From: Pseudomonadota bacterium
GTDB taxonomy: Bacteria; Desulfobacterota; Desulfobulbia; Desulfobulbales; SURF-16
Direction: 5' to 3'
Assembly: GCA_030597865.1 (NCBI GenBank)
Contig: JAUVQZ010000156.1
Location: forward strand, 1-6,736
DNA: 6,736 nt
A program made the translations under genes and the position numbers. Shown here in pieces: positions 4,878 through 6,736 of the stretch (position 1 is its first letter; each line of letters begins with the position of its first letter). The notes beneath the pieces are model-generated. The model saw only the letters and a list, made by a program, of their open reading frames with translations. It made no database searches and had not been told where the DNA came from.

Positions 4878-6134
4878 TTAAGCGGCAAGCGCTGTGCTGA
4901 TGGCCTTGTCCAGAATGTCAAAGCCTTCTGCGATCAATGCCTCGCTGATAATGAGTGGGCCGAGGAATTTGATGACCTGGCCTTCTGAGCCTGCCGTTTC
5001 AATGACCAAACCATTTTCAAAGGAAAGGCGGCATATTTTGCTAGCCAGTTCCGCATCGTTAAATTCAGCTCCCCAGATCATGCCGTAGCCGCGCACCTCG
5101 TTGATATGCTCAGCATATTTTTTGCCGAGCCCCAGCATTATTTTTTCAACAAGCTTTGATTTGCCTTTGAGGCCCAAGGAGAACGTGTTGTCGGACCAAT
5201 AGTGGCTAATGGCGGTTTGCGATGCCACAAAGGCCAAATTGTTGCCACGGAAGGTGCCGGAGTGTTCGCCCGGGGTCCATTTGTCCAGTTCGGGTTTGAG
5301 CAGGACCAATGACATAGGATGACCAGCACCAATGGATTTTGACAGGGTGACAATGTCGGCCTCGATGCCGGCCCGCTCAAAGCTGAAAAAATCGCCTGAA
5401 CGGCCATTGCCGATTTGAATGTCGTCAATGACGAGTAAAATGTCGAAGTCGTCACATATTCTGCGCATGGCGCGCAACCATTTGTCCCCGGCGACATTGA
5501 TGCCCCCCTCGGCCTGGATGGTTTCCATGACAATGGCGGCGGGCAACTCCGTACCGCTGGAATCGTCTTCGAGGATTTTGCGCAAGTAGGCGATGGTGTT
5601 GACCTTCTCGCCGAGGTAGTTGTGGTAAGGCACCTGGGTGGTATTGGCCGGCACACCGTAATTGTCATCATGGTAATAACTGTTGCCGGTAATACTCAAG
5701 GCACCCATGGACATGCCATGAAAACCGTTGGTAAATGACATCACCTGGGTGCGTTTTTTTACCTTGCGGGCGATTTTAAGGGCTGTTTCCACGGCATTAG
5801 TGCCGGTAGGGCCGACAAATTGCAGCTTGTAGTCCAGCTTGCGTGGTTTTAAAATATTGTTCACAAAGGTTTGGATGAATTCTCTTTTGGCAACTGTCGC
5901 CATATCAAGCGCATGGCCAATACCGTTGTTTTGCAGGTACTTAATCACGGCTTCATTAATGATCGGGTTGTTATGGCCGTAATTGAGGGCACCAGCCCCT
6001 GCAAAAAAGTCTATATAACGCTTGCCATCCTCATCCCAGATTTCTGCACCTTGGGATGTGGCAAAGGTGGTTGGGAAGGAACGAATATAGCCACGAACCT
6101 CTGATTCGTATTGTTCAAATAATGCTAAAGACAT
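4878..6134 (-). CDS. ectB: L-2,4-diaminobutyrate-2-oxoglutarate transaminase EctB
   Basis: Class III PLP-dependent aminotransferase that moves the amino group of glutamate to aspartate-4-semialdehyde, giving L-2,4-diaminobutyrate, the first committed ectoine step. Length is 418 residues, close to the usual 420. Visible sites: NYGHNNP (51-57), cofactor phosphate loop GPTGTNAVE (108-116), FHG (138-140), DDIQ with Asp237 for the pyridine nitrogen (237-240), the Schiff-base Lys266 in SKSIGAGHPM, and GTFRGNNLAF (293-302). Compared with Halomonas EctB (DDIQAGCGRTG, SKSLSGYGLP), this copy has NGRSG and a loop one residue shorter after the lysine. The start at ATG 6134 follows the ectA stop by 12 bases, with AAGAG as a weak ribosome site, so translation may be coupled to ectA. 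All key residues are present and I expect activity. Confidence 0.96.
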   Translation of the reverse strand: MSLALFEQYESEVRGYIRSFPTTFATSQGAEIWDEDGKRYIDFFAGAGALNYGHNNPIINEAVIKYLQNNGIGHALDMATVAKREFIQTFVNNILKPRKLDYKLQFVGPTGTNAVETALKIARKVKKRTQVMSFTNGFHGMSMGALSITGNSYYHDDNYGVPANTTQVPYHNYLGEKVNTIAYLRKILEDDSSGTELPAAIVMETIQAEGGINVAGDKWLRAMRRICDDFDILLVIDDIQIGNGRSGDFFSFERAGIEADIVTLSKSIGAGHPMSLVLLKPELDKWTPGEHSGTFRGNNLAFVASQTAISHYWSDNTFSLGLKGKSKLVEKIMLGLGKKYAEHINEVRGYGMIWGAEFNDAELASKICRLSFENGLVIETAGSEGQVIKFLGPLIISEALIAEGFDILDKAISTALAA

Positions 6135-6146
6135 GGTTTTACTCTT

Positions 6147-6683
6147 TTAGGTTATGGATTTGATTAAGGTTCGGCCCTTGGAAGCCGTGAAGGTGTAGAG
6201 CAGTTCTGCTTCGTGGGCATCCTCGCCAAATTGATCAGCGGCCAGATAGGTTTCTTGGCTGATTTCTAAATCGTAACAGCTGGCAAAGTTGCTGAAAAAA
6301 TTGTGGGAAGCAGTGTTGGAAGGGCCAATGGTCGTGGATAATGTGTCCACGGTAGGGCGGTGGGCCTGGTTTTTTATAAGGGTTCGTAAAAGCTCTTTGG
6401 CCAGCTTTTTGCCGCGCATACTAGAGGCAACGGCAACTTGCCAGACGAAGAGGATATGGGGGGCATCTGGGCGAATATAGCCGGAGATGAAGCCTACTGT
6501 TTTACCGTTGAACTCTGCCAGCACACAGGTGTCGGCAAAGTGGTCGGCCTGCAGAAAATACAAATAACGGGAGTTGAGATCTAACGGCGGGCAGTTTTTG
6601 ACGAGGTCGTAAATCGCCGGGCCGTCCTCTAAATGGGGCTTTCGAAAAATGACACCTTGCAGGTGCTGCTCACAGGTCTCCAT
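6147..6683 (-). CDS. ectA: L-2,4-diaminobutyrate N-gamma-acetyltransferase EctA
   Basis: GNAT-fold enzyme that acetylates diaminobutyrate with acetyl-CoA, giving the substrate of EctC. From ATG 6683 it has 178 residues. It shows the EctA signature FRKPHLEDGPAIYDLVKNCP (13-32), LDLNSRY (34-40), a mid-protein GFISGYIRPDAP (64-75), the acetyl-CoA motif WQVAVASSMRGKKLAKELL (81-99), and TTIGPSNTASHNFF (117-130). The start is uncertain: the frame stays open through TTG 6719 to the window edge, and no clear Shine-Dalgarno precedes either candidate. I chose the only ATG near the conserved region; EctA N-termini vary. It is first in the operon, so the osmo-regulated promoter, and any ectR regulator, would lie outside the window. 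Confidence 0.93.
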   Translation of the reverse strand: METCEQHLQGVIFRKPHLEDGPAIYDLVKNCPPLDLNSRYLYFLQADHFADTCVLAEFNGKTVGFISGYIRPDAPHILFVWQVAVASSMRGKKLAKELLRTLIKNQAHRPTVDTLSTTIGPSNTASHNFFSNFASCYDLEISQETYLAADQFGEDAHEAELLYTFTASKGRTLIKSIT

Positions 6684-6736
6684 GATGAATGGTGGTCGTT
6701 TTTGAAGGTTGAAATTCAACCAATCGTAAACATAGA

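Noticed and set aside
5138..5671. Minus-strand open frame of 177 codons
   Set aside because: It is the same strand but another frame inside ectB, and its serine- and proline-rich product shows typical out-of-frame composition.
1..6736. CRISPR arrays, tRNA or rRNA genes, integrases, toxin-antitoxin or phage-defence genes
   Set aside because: I looked for regularly spaced direct repeats, cloverleaf-like segments and characteristic protein motifs on both strands and saw none.

Overview
The window reads as chromosomal DNA of an anaerobic or microaerophilic, salt-exposed proteobacterium. A sulfate-reducing (Desulfobulbales-like) lineage is my best guess, from the short RecQ type, the rubredoxin with its small winged-helix partner, and the mix of ectoine and NhaA genes. 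This is inference; no rRNA or other marker gene is present. The left half (cyclase and recQ) looks more G+C-rich than the right half (rubredoxin locus, nhaA remnant, ectoine operon), so the halves may differ in history.

Layout. 1-1643 (minus): a membrane-anchored diguanylate cyclase with two GAF-like segments and a C-terminal GGEEF domain, cut by the window's left edge. 1644-1813: intergenic DNA with three possible hairpins, one enclosing the cyclase Shine-Dalgarno sequence. 1814-3256 (minus): a short RecQ-family helicase that ends right after its zinc-binding cysteines. 3257-3565: 309 bases without a gene, holding a 71-bp near-perfect inverted repeat (3331-3401), a candidate recQ promoter, and a plus-strand promoter overlapped by a 15-bp Fur/PerR-shaped palindrome. 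3566-3799 and 3835-3993 (plus): a cysteine-rich mini winged-helix protein and a rubredoxin with an unusual Cys-X-Cys first knuckle, probably one operon. 4071-4447 (plus): a frameshifted and truncated nhaA remnant. 4470-6683 (minus): ectC, ectB and ectA, transcribed ectA-ectB-ectC, a complete ectoine biosynthesis set whose promoter lies outside the window.

How the parts work together. EctA, EctB and EctC convert aspartate semialdehyde to ectoine: EctB transaminates it to diaminobutyrate, EctA acetylates that, and EctC cyclises the product. The osmolyte genes converge on a dead Na+/H+ antiporter gene, so two salt-response loci meet here and one is decayed. The winged-helix/rubredoxin pair looks like a small redox or iron-responsive unit. 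RecQ (DNA repair) and the cyclase (c-di-GMP signalling) are ordinary genes with no evident link to the rest. I see no defence system, CRISPR array, tRNA, integrase or intact insertion sequence. The most unusual items are the rubredoxin/winged-helix unit with its operator, the palindromic element, and the folded leader of the cyclase gene.
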